DNA of 64,000 nucleotides from Paenibacillus silvestris (GTDB taxonomy: Bacteria > Bacillota > Bacilli > Paenibacillales > NBRC-103111). The notes beneath the pieces are model-generated. The model searched no databases and was not told the DNA's origin. It was given only the letters and a program-made list of their open reading frames with translations. Positions 52,395 to 61,094 of this stretch are shown here, piece by piece. Position 1 is the first letter of the stretch, and each line of letters begins with the position of its first letter. The translations under genes and the position numbers were made by a program. The stretch covers positions 781,065 to 845,064 of the forward strand of contig NZ_WTUZ01000022.1 of NCBI RefSeq assembly GCF_009882985.1, given 5' to 3'.

Positions 52395-53579
52395 TTAGTA
52401 ACTGACATTAGGTGTGTAGTTGTTATTAGCATTCCAAAGCAAGAACTCGTCTACACCATTATCTTTCAGTGCACGAATTTGTTCTTGTACCTCATGCGGG
52501 CCGTATTTAATGTAGCCTGACACCCATGAGGCGGTAAAATCTTGAATCCAAGGGCGAACAACTGGCTTCCAACCTTTTTTGTCGATAGCTTCTAATTTCT
52601 TCGTCGTATCCTTCGATGCACCATTAATAGTCACATAAGGAGCGGCATCTGGTACTTTAGCGCCAAACCAGCCTGTACTATAATGACTCGGATAAATCAT
52701 AGGGGAAATGACATCAACATTTTGAGAAATTTTCTCGAAATCTTGACCAATACCCTCAGCTGCTGGGACCGATGCGGCATATCCGAAAATATCAACGGAA
52801 ACACGTACGCCAAGCGGCTGCAATTGTTCTTTGGCATATTTGACGAAAGAAGCTACAGCATCGATGCGAGGACGCTCATCTTTGGTGTATTTGAGTGTGT
52901 CAGCTCTTTTCTCAAAGCCTTCAGGGAAACGGACGTAATCGAACTGGATTTCTTTAAATCCGGCTTTAACAGCTTCTTTGGCCACAGCGATATTGTAATC
53001 CCATACTTCTTTGTTGTAGGGATTTACGAAGCTGTCCGGGGGATTTTTGCCATTGCCCCAAAGCGTGCCGTCTGGGTTAACAAAGGATAATTCTGGTTTC
53101 TTCTTAGCAAGAACGGTGTCCTTGAAAACGACGATACGTGCAATGGGATAAATCTTATGTTCATTAAGCGTGCTCATCAGTCCAGGCATATTGCCGATGA
53201 TTTTCTGGGTGGTCCCCATGGCATCCAGCTCAGGATTGCCTGTTTCCCACGTGATGTAGCCCCAATCGTCTTTGACGTCGATGACCATTGCGTTCAGTTC
53301 CGTGTCGTCCATCAGTTTCAAAAGTGTATTGAGACGAGCACCACCGGCACTATGCGCAGTAGCATAGACTCCTTTTACCTTAGGAGCGTCTTTTTGCGGA
53401 TCTAGTTTGTTAGTAGGGGCGAGAGGATCAGTTGGATCATTAGTTGGGGCAGGTTGAACGACTGCTACGGCATTCTTAGCGTCCAAAGATGCTTGTACGA
53501 GCTGCTCGAAGCTTGCGTCAGGGTTAGCGGCAGTAACATTGCCCCAAATAAGGGCAAGTGAAGCAAGTAAAATTTCCAT
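52395..53579 (-). CDS. Secreted putative glycoside hydrolase (DUF4015)
   Basis: About 394 residues. A signal-like N-terminus (MEILLASLALIWGNVTAA) is followed by a Pro/Asp-rich linker and the DUF4015 TIM-barrel domain: KGVYATAHSAGG, VIDVKDDWGYI, FKEIQFDYVRFPEG with the putative catalytic Asp, VSVDIFGY and ISPMIYPSHY. It probably acts outside the cell on a cell-wall or polysaccharide bond; no substrate is known. ATG 53579 is preferred over the 48-base longer frame because of the signal sequence. Confidence 0.88.
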   Translation of the reverse strand: MEILLASLALIWGNVTAANPDASFEQLVQASLDAKNAVAVVQPAPTNDPTDPLAPTNKLDPQKDAPKVKGVYATAHSAGGARLNTLLKLMDDTELNAMVIDVKDDWGYITWETGNPELDAMGTTQKIIGNMPGLMSTLNEHKIYPIARIVVFKDTVLAKKKPELSFVNPDGTLWGNGKNPPDSFVNPYNKEVWDYNIAVAKEAVKAGFKEIQFDYVRFPEGFEKRADTLKYTKDERPRIDAVASFVKYAKEQLQPLGVRVSVDIFGYAASVPAAEGIGQDFEKISQNVDVISPMIYPSHYSTGWFGAKVPDAAPYVTINGASKDTTKKLEAIDKKGWKPVVRPWIQDFTASWVSGYIKYGPHEVQEQIRALKDNGVDEFLLWNANNNYTPNVSY

Positions 53580-53682
53580 GATGTATAAGTCCTCTCCAAT
53601 CTTGTTCTCTGCTTTATTATAAAGCAAGTAGTAAGCTCCGCACAGAGGAAATTTGTTGAGAGTTGTAGAAAGAAGGTAGTCG

Positions 53683-54840
53683 TTGTTGAAACTTGATAAG
53701 CAAATTGTATCTTTGTCGGGAGTTAACTTTTTTTACTATGCTTCAAGCGCAATCTTGCTGCCCTATTTGCCCTTGTATTTACAAACGAAAGGCTATACAG
53801 CAGCAGAAATTGGACTGTTAATGATGATTGGTCCCTTTATTTCCATATTCGCTCAACCCTTCTGGGGCTATGTAAGCGATAGGTTCAATTCCGTGAAAAA
53901 CATCGTATTTTTACTGTGGGTGCTTTCTTTACTAGGCAGCTTTGGACTTTTTTTGACGAACGGATTCGGGCTTACTTTGGGCTTCATCCTGCTGCTCTAT
54001 TTCTTCTTGCTCCCATCAATTCCTCTCATCGATAATTTGGTTGTGAAGTCAACGGCTGTCCGCGGCATGTCTTATGGCTCCGTTCGGGTATGGGGCTCCA
54101 TCGGGTTCTCGGGGGTTGCCTTAATTTCGGGGCTGCTGCTGGATCAGCTCGGCGGGGTAGCGAGAATTCCTTATTTCTATTGGGTATTATGGATTTTTCC
54201 ATTTCTGCTTCTAGCTTTTATCAAGGATGAGAAGAGCAGTGGACAGCGAATTACGTTAAGTGCCATTAGTATTATTTTTAAAAGTAAAAGCTTTCTGTGG
54301 TTCATGTTAATGATCTTGATCATTTCAATCCCGCATCGTATGAATGATGCATTGTTAGGCTTGTATCTCAATAAGCTGGGAGCCACGGACGCGATGGTAA
54401 GCTGGGCATGGGCGATTGCAGCATGCAGCGAAATCCCGGTATTTGTATTAATCAATCGATATATTCATCGCTATCATGAGCTGACCATTCTTGGAATTGT
54501 CGCGATTATCTATACAATTCGTTGGATTCTTTATTCAGTCATCACGGATCCTTGGGTGTTAATCGGGCTGCAAGTGACACAAATGCTCACCTTCGCCGTG
54601 TTGTGGATTGTCGCGGTGCAATATGTTGTTCGTCTGTTGCCAGAGCAATTTGGATCAACGGGGCAATCCATACTTGCCATGGTGTTCATGGGATTAGCAG
54701 GAATTATCGGAGGTTCGATAGGGGGCTGGCTAAGTGAACAATGGGGAGGCGCCAGCATGTATGTGTTCGCGACGGCCATGTCGGCCATTGCGGCGGTTAT
54801 GTTCTTAGGTACACAGGCGGTTATGCGCGGCAGAAGCTAA
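53683..54840 (+). CDS. MFS transporter, MFS_1-like, paralogue of the 43879 gene
   Basis: 385 residues, 12 helices. The matching positions GLLMMIGPFISIFAQPFWG, GYVSDRF and SYGSVRVWGSIGFSGV show common descent with the protein encoded at 43879-45057. It begins with TTG TTG after AAGGTAG; either codon may initiate. Substrate unknown; stand-alone with its own terminator. Confidence 0.86.
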   Translation: MLKLDKQIVSLSGVNFFYYASSAILLPYLPLYLQTKGYTAAEIGLLMMIGPFISIFAQPFWGYVSDRFNSVKNIVFLLWVLSLLGSFGLFLTNGFGLTLGFILLLYFFLLPSIPLIDNLVVKSTAVRGMSYGSVRVWGSIGFSGVALISGLLLDQLGGVARIPYFYWVLWIFPFLLLAFIKDEKSSGQRITLSAISIIFKSKSFLWFMLMILIISIPHRMNDALLGLYLNKLGATDAMVSWAWAIAACSEIPVFVLINRYIHRYHELTILGIVAIIYTIRWILYSVITDPWVLIGLQVTQMLTFAVLWIVAVQYVVRLLPEQFGSTGQSILAMVFMGLAGIIGGSIGGWLSEQWGGASMYVFATAMSAIAAVMFLGTQAVMRGRS

Positions 54841-54886
54841 AAAAAATAAAAGCACCCTGTAGATGAACCTTACCGGGTGCTTCTCA
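54841..54886. terminator. Bidirectional terminator between MFS and tatA genes
   Basis: AAGCACCC pairs with GGGTGCTT; an A run to the left gives a strong T run on the minus strand for tatA. Confidence 0.8.
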
Positions 54887-55123
54887 TTATTTGTTAATTT
54901 GACCTGTCTCTGCGTTCGTTACTTCTGCAGGATTGATCTCTTTACGAACCGGTGCAGGCTGATCATCCGATGTGTTGTTACCGCCATTACCGCTCGTTGC
55001 ATCTTTGAATTCACGAAACATTTTGCCAAAACCTCTGCCAAGTTCAGGCAGCTTATTAGGCCCGAACAAGAGAAGGGCAACAATTGCAACTAAGATGATG
55101 TGCCATGGAGATAATGCTCCCAT
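54887..55123 (-). CDS. tatA: Twin-arginine translocase subunit TatA/TatE
   Basis: About 78 residues from ATG 55123 (GGAGGTG six bases upstream). The typical TatA plan is complete: short N-terminus, one helix (IILVAIVALLLFGP), the FGPNKLPELGRGFGK hinge and amphipathic helix FREFKDATS, then a Gly/Asn-rich and charged tail. It forms the pore for folded proteins with a Tat signal. No tatC is present in the window. Confidence 0.94.
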   Translation of the reverse strand: MGALSPWHIILVAIVALLLFGPNKLPELGRGFGKMFREFKDATSGNGGNNTSDDQPAPVRKEINPAEVTNAETGQINK

Positions 55124-55238
55124 ATTAGACACCTCCAATAATTTATCTTAAGCTCTATTATATCATGTTCTTATCATAACCTATATAGCCTAATTATTAC
55201 AAACGCAATAACAAAGTGTAAAAAATTGTGCATAATCA

Positions 55239-55270
55239 GAAAAAAACGCCCCTTAATGATAAAGGGCGTC
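55239..55270 (-). terminator. Terminator of the 64-residue hypothetical gene
   Basis: On the minus strand ACGCCCTTT pairs with AAGGGGCGT and runs into six T; the stop codon is inside the stem. Confidence 0.75.
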
Positions 55271-55447
55271 TTTATGATGTTCCGAAATGCTGAATTGAAT
55301 AATCTCCATGACATCTTCCGCCTCGAGCGCCTCGATACCAAACCGAAGGACGATCTCAGAGTCCAGCTCACAGCTGGTTAAGAAGGGGTACAACTCGGGT
55401 GTTAATTTCATTACAATCCTGGATAATTTGACTGTTTCCACAAGCAT
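55253..55447 (-). CDS. Hypothetical protein, about 64 residues
   Basis: ATG 55447, or GTG six bases further in, follows GGAAGGG. The protein is acidic and helical, with alternating hydrophobics (YPFLTSCELDSEIVLRFG, then EALEAEDVMEIIQFSI). No family recognised. A terminator overlaps its stop, which supports expression. Confidence 0.6.
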   Translation of the reverse strand: MLVETVKLSRIVMKLTPELYPFLTSCELDSEIVLRFGIEALEAEDVMEIIQFSISEHHKDALYH

Positions 55448-55573
55448 CACCCTTCCAATCATAAGATTAGAATAAGAACTACGCCTGAACCACTCACGAT
55501 GAAACCAGAACTATATGAAATTACAATCATTATAACACAATTTAATTCGGATGAAAGAGGCGGGTTACACGAG

Positions 55574-56398
55574 TTACGACTTCAGCTTGCGGAATTCGCC
55601 AACGACACCAACGGTTTCAACGATATTTACGAACGCTTTTGGGTCTATCTTCTTTATAATACGTTTTAGCTCAGCAAGCTCATAGCGGGTTGTTACAGTC
55701 ATTAGCATATCATGTTGCTGTTTCGTATAAGCGCCTTCTGTTTTTACTAGTGTCACACCTCTGGGAAGCTGCAGCAGCTCATGTGTCAACTCATCCTTCT
55801 GTTTCGTAACGATGAACGCGGTCACCTTAATGTGGCGAATATGTACCGTATCGACGACTTTACCACAGATATAGATGGCTAACATGGAGAAGAGGGCGAG
55901 GTCCCAATTATTTTTATAATAACCGAGAGCTACAATAACGATTCCGTTCATACCGGATATAATCGTACCGAGTGGAAAATCAAATTTGCGGGTTAAAATC
56001 AAGCCAACAATATCAAAGCCGCCGGTAGAACCGCCAATCCTTAAGGTGATACCGCTTCCGATCCCGATTAATACACCGCCGAACACTGCGCCAAGAATAG
56101 GCTCCTGCGCAACATAACTAGTAGGCAGGATCTGCATCAGCCATGAGGTTAAAATGACAGATGCAACACTGATCATAATGAATCTGCGGCCAATCACAAT
56201 CATTCCCCAAATCATAAGGGGCAGGTTAAAAATTAAATATAATAAGCCAATGTTCCAGTTCGTAAAATAGCCGATAATCATGGCGAATCCCGACACCCCG
56301 CCGCTAAGCAGTTGGTGAGGGATGAGAAACATGTTGAAGCCGACCGCGACAAGCAGAGCGCCAACTAAAATGATGACGGCATCCAGCGCTTTTTTCAA
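55574..56398 (-). CDS. YitT family membrane protein
   Basis: 274 residues: five to six membrane helices in the DUF161 part (about 1-200, with GLGSGITLRIGGSTGGFDIVG-like glycine motifs in the middle, read as GIGSGITLRIGGSTGG) and a soluble DUF2179 C-terminal domain (about 215-270, LMTVTTRYELAELKRIIKK). Members occur in several copies in Bacillales; roles include transport-like or regulatory functions, not established. Confidence 0.92.
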   Translation of the reverse strand: MKKALDAVIILVGALLVAVGFNMFLIPHQLLSGGVSGFAMIIGYFTNWNIGLLYLIFNLPLMIWGMIVIGRRFIMISVASVILTSWLMQILPTSYVAQEPILGAVFGGVLIGIGSGITLRIGGSTGGFDIVGLILTRKFDFPLGTIISGMNGIVIVALGYYKNNWDLALFSMLAIYICGKVVDTVHIRHIKVTAFIVTKQKDELTHELLQLPRGVTLVKTEGAYTKQQHDMLMTVTTRYELAELKRIIKKIDPKAFVNIVETVGVVGEFRKLKS

Positions 56399-56501
56399 AA
56401 AAAATCACCTCTAAAATAGTATGCAGCATAATGCAAGTATAATTCATTCTTTCAAAACTTCAATCATTATTTAACCACCGTTTAATTAAAATAAACAGAA
56501 A

Positions 56502-56540
56502 TAAAAAAGCTGTGTCCATTTCGTGGACAACAGCTTTTCT
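56502..56540 (-). terminator. Terminator of the DUF4247 gene
   Basis: AAAAGCTGTGTCCA pairs with TGGACAACAGCTTTT, with a T run on the minus strand. Confidence 0.8.
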
Positions 56541-56547
56541 AATGAGA

Positions 56548-57237
56548 TTAGCGCCTTTTGAAGGAGCCGGTCTTTTTCGTTGTGCTTGGCTTGCTGGTCG
56601 AAGGTTTTGTCACTTTATTAGGTGTGGAACCATCGTTTTTGCGTGCCGTTGAGGAGCTGCCTGCGCTAGGATTAGCCGTGCCGCTCTTGAAAGTCCCCGT
56701 CCGATCCGACGTAGTCGGTTTCTTATCCTTGGAGGTATCGGTCGTTGGCGTAGTAGCTTTGCCACTGCCTGCATTATACGTCGGTGTCTTCGTGTAGCCT
56801 CGATAATCGTAAGACCCTCTATTATTGAACCAGCTTCCTCCGAAGAGGTTCTGTAATAAGGCCGCTGTCAGAAATCCTTGTAAGAAGGAGGAATCATAGT
56901 GGGTTTTGGCATATTCAATACTGTCTACTTGAACCAGGGTGTTCTTGCTCTCGTTAGGATCTTTCTGAATGTTGATAACTTTATCACTATAAACAAGGAA
57001 CATTTGATCTTCGGATTCCTTGCTCTTTTCTTTCGGTGACTCTTTCGCGGCCAGTTCAGTTGCAACAGCAGGGACATTTTTGCCTTCAACTAAATATACT
57101 TTAGAAAGGTTAGTGCCTTTGCCTTCTACACTGACAAGCGGGTACTCATCTTTGATATAACGTACGGCATCAGCGCCACACCCGGTTAGAAGGGCGATGA
57201 TTAATAAGAAGGAAAGCCATGAGGTCCATCTTTTCAC
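56548..57237 (-). CDS. DUF4247 lipoprotein
   Basis: 229 residues. A signal with lipobox LLTGC (C20) is followed by a globular part (about 30-145) and a long low-complexity tail rich in Thr, Ser, Lys and Pro ending KKTGSFKRR, which could lie in the cell wall. It would be lipid-anchored outside the membrane. Its close neighbour is a DUF4178 gene 51 bases upstream on the same strand, a pairing common in Paenibacillaceae. Confidence 0.86.
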   Translation of the reverse strand: MKRWTSWLSFLLIIALLTGCGADAVRYIKDEYPLVSVEGKGTNLSKVYLVEGKNVPAVATELAAKESPKEKSKESEDQMFLVYSDKVINIQKDPNESKNTLVQVDSIEYAKTHYDSSFLQGFLTAALLQNLFGGSWFNNRGSYDYRGYTKTPTYNAGSGKATTPTTDTSKDKKPTTSDRTGTFKSGTANPSAGSSSTARKNDGSTPNKVTKPSTSKPSTTKKTGSFKRR

Positions 57238-57288
57238 TTTTCAGTAAACCCTCCTTTTGGGGTATGACTAAATGATATCACAGGTGGA

Positions 57289-57825
57289 TTAATGCGTCGA
57301 TTTCAAAAATTTAATCTGATTCCCTGGTGTCCGCTCCCCTTCGAGGGCGACAAACTTGCCATCTTGCCATTGAAGGAAGAAGAATCTGCGATCAGGACCA
57401 AAATAGCGCCAAAAGATAACATCATCACCACTACGGAAATCGGTGTTTCCTTCGGTCCGCGTAACATCATTACGATGAAACTCTAAATCGAACGTCAAAT
57501 CGTCATCTAACTCAAGACGGGTTGGGACATCATTGGGGTCATCGAGTGCCCCTTCAACAAAGCTGCAAAGGAAACAATCATAGGTTCGTCCTTTTTCCAC
57601 AATCAGACACTGAATATTTTTGCCGCTTTGCAAATAATAGGCGTAGCGATGCGGAGCGAAACCCCGGTCGAAATAAATGACTTTACCGGATACCACGTAT
57701 TCCTCTAAGTCTACATTTACAATATCCCCAACTCTGGCGTCTTCAAGCGGGTTGCCAGCGGGGGTTGTTTCCGGTACTTGTTTCTGACTTCGCAGAATGC
57801 TGCTTACACGTTTAAATATGGACAT
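57289..57825 (-). CDS. DUF4178 domain protein
   Basis: 178 residues. After a short basic N-terminus the DUF4178 region (about 30-170) is beta-rich, with GDIVNVDLEEYVVSGKVIYF and the conserved WRYFGPDRRFFFLQW stretch. It is cytosolic, with no membrane segment. Function unknown; found in operons with DUF4247, DUF350 and PspA-like genes, which hints at membrane stress roles. Confidence 0.85.
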   Translation of the reverse strand: MSIFKRVSSILRSQKQVPETTPAGNPLEDARVGDIVNVDLEEYVVSGKVIYFDRGFAPHRYAYYLQSGKNIQCLIVEKGRTYDCFLCSFVEGALDDPNDVPTRLELDDDLTFDLEFHRNDVTRTEGNTDFRSGDDVIFWRYFGPDRRFFFLQWQDGKFVALEGERTPGNQIKFLKSTH

Positions 57826-57952
57826 TGAAAAACGCTCCTCTGTTCCGAATGTTGTTCTAATCTGTAATACGTTTAGCTTATGCTTAAGGTTTCGTTCTCA
57901 TCATTCGTTGTGTTCATGAAAGCAGCCTCTGGCATTGTGTATATAACTTGTG

Positions 57953-57961
57953 CTATAATAC
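57953..57961 (+). promoter_or_regulatory. Extended -10 promoter of cshA
   Basis: TGCTATAAT is an extended -10. The start would be near 57968, leaving an untranslated leader of about 150 bases before cshA. This leader, in a gap of about 290 bases, may be regulatory; no known RNA family is recognised in it. Confidence 0.6.
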
Positions 57962-58117
57962 TTTAGATGTTCTTAAGGGCGGCCCATTGGATCATGGAAG
58001 ATGATGAATCGAAATGTTATCCACCAAGAAACTATAGACACGGATAGGAAGTCGTACTTAAGGGTAAAAAAGATACAAGGCATTAGCCTGCCCTGTACAA
58101 AAGGAGATTGAATTTAT

Positions 58118-59743
58118 TTGAAAACATTTCAGGAGTTTGGTTTAGAGCCGGCGATTTTACGTGCGGTAACGGAGATGGGGTTTGAAGAATCCACGCCGAT
58201 TCAAGAAAAAACGATTCCGTTAGCCATGGAAGGCCGGGATTTGATCGGTCAAGCACAAACTGGTACTGGTAAAACAGCAGCTTTCGGTATTCCGTTAATT
58301 CACAAAATTAATATGAAAGAAGAGCGTATTTCCGCTCTTATTATGTGTCCAACACGGGAACTTGCCATCCAGGTTGCGGAAGAGATTGAGAAGCTCGGCC
58401 GTTTCAAAGGCATTCGTTCCTTACCTATTTATGGTGGACAGGATATTGTAAAACAAATTCGTGCACTTAAAAAGAAACCGCAAATCATTATCGGTACGCC
58501 TGGTCGTTTACTTGACCATATTAATCGCAAAACGATTAAACTTGATGATGTACAAACGGTTATCTTGGATGAAGCGGATGAAATGCTTGACATGGGCTTC
58601 ATGGATGATATCCAATCCATTTTGAAACTCGTTCCGGAAGAGCGCCACACGATGCTGTTCTCAGCAACAATGCCAGCGAACATTCAGAGATTGGCACAAC
58701 AATTCCTTCGTAATCCTGAGCATGTATCGGTTATCCCGAAACAAGTCAGCGCACCGCTTATCGACCAAGCTTATATCGAATTGCACGAAAAACAAAAATT
58801 CGAAGCATTAAGCCGCTTGCTTGACATGGAAGCTCCAGATCTGGCCATCATCTTCGGACGTACGAAACGCCGCGTTGATGAACTAGCGGAAGCTCTACAA
58901 AAAAGAGGCTATGCTGCAGAAGGTTTGCACGGCGATTTGTCCCAAAATCAACGTGATAACGTAATGAGAAAATTCCGTGACGGAAGCATCGATGTGCTCG
59001 TTGCTACAGATGTCGCGGCTCGTGGACTTGACGTATCTGGCGTAACGCACGTTATCAACTTTGACCTTCCGCAAGATCCAGAAAGCTACGTTCACCGTAT
59101 CGGTCGTACGGGACGTGCTGGTAAAGAAGGTACAGCTTGGACGTTTGTAACACCAAGAGAGATTGATCACTTGCACTTCATCGAGAAAGTTACTCGTCAT
59201 AAAATCAGCAAAAAGCCGCTGCCTAGCTTGGCAGAAGCGATTGAAGGCAAGCAAAAAATGACAGCTGAACGTATTCTTGATGTGCTTCAAAACGATGCAC
59301 AATTCGAATTCAAAGGTTTGGCTATCCAAATGCTTGAGCAATATGATTCCGTAAACTTGCTTGCAGCTGCTATGAAGCTTCTGACAGGCGACAAAAAAGA
59401 ATTAAATATCGAATTGACTCCGGAAGATCCGATTCGTGCTAGAAAGAAAAAATTCGACGTGCGCAGCTCAGGCCGTCGTGTTGGTGGCGGATATGGTTCA
59501 GGATCAGGATCAGGAGATCGTCGTCAAGGCGGTGGTTATGGATCTGGTTCTGGTGGTTCCGGCAGCTCCAATTCCCGTTACCCGCGTAAGGATGGCGGCG
59601 GAAGAGACTACGGTTCTAACAGAGAAGGTGGAGAAGGACGCAGCTCCTCTTCCAGAAACCGTGAATACGGCAGCAACAATCCGGGCAACCGCGATCGTTC
59701 CAGAGCTCCTCGTAAAAGCGAAGACACTTTGGTGAACAAATAA
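58118..59743 (+). CDS. cshA: DEAD-box RNA helicase CshA
   Basis: 541 residues. Helicase motifs are complete: Q motif, [49 protein letters not shown] and [10 protein letters not shown]. The RNA-binding C-terminal extension ends in a long Gly/Ser/Arg-rich tail (about 445-541). CshA unwinds structured RNA, works with the degradosome and helps ribosome assembly in the cold. It starts with TTG, with AAAGGAG about 12 bases upstream. Confidence 0.96.
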   Translation: MKTFQEFGLEPAILRAVTEMGFEESTPIQEKTIPLAMEGRDLIGQAQTGTGKTAAFGIPLIHKINMKEERISALIMCPTRELAIQVAEEIEKLGRFKGIRSLPIYGGQDIVKQIRALKKKPQIIIGTPGRLLDHINRKTIKLDDVQTVILDEADEMLDMGFMDDIQSILKLVPEERHTMLFSATMPANIQRLAQQFLRNPEHVSVIPKQVSAPLIDQAYIELHEKQKFEALSRLLDMEAPDLAIIFGRTKRRVDELAEALQKRGYAAEGLHGDLSQNQRDNVMRKFRDGSIDVLVATDVAARGLDVSGVTHVINFDLPQDPESYVHRIGRTGRAGKEGTAWTFVTPREIDHLHFIEKVTRHKISKKPLPSLAEAIEGKQKMTAERILDVLQNDAQFEFKGLAIQMLEQYDSVNLLAAAMKLLTGDKKELNIELTPEDPIRARKKKFDVRSSGRRVGGGYGSGSGSGDRRQGGGYGSGSGGSGSSNSRYPRKDGGGRDYGSNREGGEGRSSSSRNREYGSNNPGNRDRSRAPRKSEDTLVNK

Positions 59744-59763
59744 GGGTTAACACCCACACAAAT

Positions 59764-59797
59764 AAAGGCGGAGATCCTTGGAGGATCTTCGCCTTTT
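59764..59797 (+). terminator. Terminator of cshA
   Basis: AAAGGCGGAGATCC pairs with GGATCTTCGCCTTTT (one mismatch) across a short loop. Confidence 0.88.
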
Positions 59798-59950
59798 CTA
59801 TGTAAAAGAAACCTAGAATGACTAGACGTCTACCTATATGTTCAAAAATAGGCTATAATTAAACCATGGTTGGCGAGACAAGCTATATGATTATTTATGG
59901 ACTATCAACGTAGAAAGTTTCCTAAAGGAAACGCTAAGGAGGAAGCGGTT

Positions 59951-60790
59951 TTGGAGTTTAGAGGAGTTATGGGTGGACTTTACAAAATATCAGAATGGAT
60001 CATGCGTTTATCGGTGATTAATCTGTTGTGGATGTTGTGTTCAATTCCGGTTTTCTTTTTTGGCTTTATGGGTTTGGTTAGTCCATCTCCTGATGGGCTG
60101 AAAGCCATGTTACCAATCATCGCAGTTTTGACACCGTTTACTTTATTCCCGGCGACTTCTGCCATGTTCGCAGTTGCTAGGAAATGGGTTACTGGAGAAG
60201 AAGATGTTCCTCTACTTAAAACATTTTTCCGCGGATACAAAGAAAACTACAAGCAAAGCATGGTCGGCGGTATTTTCTTTGTGATCATCTTCGTAATCAT
60301 TAGCGTGAACTATTTCTTTTATTTAAAACAGGGGAGTTCACTCAAATTATTGGCCGTTTTGTTCATTGCATTCACGGTCATAATTATTATTTCCTTATTC
60401 AATTTCTTTTCAATAATGGTTCATTTGCATATGAAAATTTTTCAGATTCTTAAAAATTCGATCTTGATTTCTATTGGAAATCCGATCAATTCCATCGTTT
60501 TATTGCTTTGTAATGGAGCTATTCTCTACATTTGTGTAACGAAATTTAATTTCTTCCTTGTGGTTTTCTTTATGGGGAGCATTATGGCAACCTTTTCATT
60601 CTGGCAGTTTAACCGCAGTTTCACGAAACTGCAAATTAAGCAGCAGGAACTTGAAGAGAAAGAACTTCAAAAGCTTGAAGAGGCTGAAGCAGAAGACGAA
60701 GCTAATCCAGATGATGCGGTTGAGGATGAAACAGAAAATAGAAATTCTTCCGTTAGCTTGCATAAAAATGATGAAAAGAATAGAGAATAA
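59951..60790 (+). CDS. YesL family (DUF624) membrane protein
   Basis: About 279 residues from TTG 59951, which has AAGGAGG seven bases upstream; an ATG at 59897 lacks a ribosome site and the family begins at this point (EFRGVMGGLYKISEWIMRL). Five to six helices are followed by a long charged, mostly acidic cytosolic tail (about 225-279). YesL proteins often sit with sugar-uptake genes; their role is not known. TATAAT at 59854 is its probable -10. Confidence 0.87.
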   Translation: MEFRGVMGGLYKISEWIMRLSVINLLWMLCSIPVFFFGFMGLVSPSPDGLKAMLPIIAVLTPFTLFPATSAMFAVARKWVTGEEDVPLLKTFFRGYKENYKQSMVGGIFFVIIFVIISVNYFFYLKQGSSLKLLAVLFIAFTVIIIISLFNFFSIMVHLHMKIFQILKNSILISIGNPINSIVLLLCNGAILYICVTKFNFFLVVFFMGSIMATFSFWQFNRSFTKLQIKQQELEEKELQKLEEAEAEDEANPDDAVEDETENRNSSVSLHKNDEKNRE

Positions 60791-60799
60791 AGCTACCAG

Positions 60800-60828
60800 T
60801 TGATTATCAGCCGGTACAGCACTATAAT
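60800..60828 (+). promoter_or_regulatory. Promoter of the 6S-like RNA
   Basis: TTGATT (60800-60805), a 17-base spacer and TATAAT (60823-60828), with no reading frame downstream. Confidence 0.8.
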
Positions 60829-60835
60829 AAGAACT

Positions 60836-61035
60836 ACAAAAGAATCCTGCGATGTACGTAACGGTTTTAAGTTGTTTTAAACCAATGACTGTTTCTAGGG
60901 AGACCTACATCGAAGTGTGGCTGACATGCCCTCGAAAGGGGACCTCAAATACACTTCTGCGGACACCCACCTGCGAGAGCGGGTTTGAAGCACCAAAACC
61001 GGACGGCATAGGCGGGTTTCTCTGCATCTTCACAC
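60836..61035 (+). ncRNA. ssrS: Probable 6S RNA
   Basis: A roughly 190-base transcript between a consensus promoter and a terminator folds as a long rod. Outer helices pair AATCCTGC (60843-60850) with GCGGGTTT (61012-61019), ATGT-A-CGT with ACGGCAT (61003-61009), and CGGTTTT (60862-60868) with AAAACCG (60995-61001). A large open centre follows, then an apical hairpin GAAGTGT/ACACTTC capped by CCCTCGAAAGGGG, with a small CCC/GGG hairpin on the 3' side. Length and the rod-bubble-rod plan fit 6S RNA, which mimics an open promoter and binds RNA polymerase. The family call rests on structure, not on sequence search. Confidence 0.6.
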
Positions 61036-61042
61036 ACAAAAT

Positions 61043-61084
61043 AAAGCGGTTGATCAGGAGGTTTCCTGTTCAACCGCTTTTTTA
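61043..61084. terminator. Bidirectional terminator between the 6S-like RNA and xylB
   Basis: AAAGCGGTTGA pairs with TCAACCGCTTT, with an inner CAGGA/TCCTG stem, then a T run. Confidence 0.88.
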
Positions 61085-61094
61085 ATTGTTGGGA

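Noticed and set aside
60836-61035. Signal recognition particle RNA, tmRNA or RNase P RNA
   Set aside because: The conserved cores of those RNAs (SRP GGAA tetraloop domain, tmRNA tRNA-like ends, RNase P ACAGAAA-type segments) are not seen; the fold fits 6S better.
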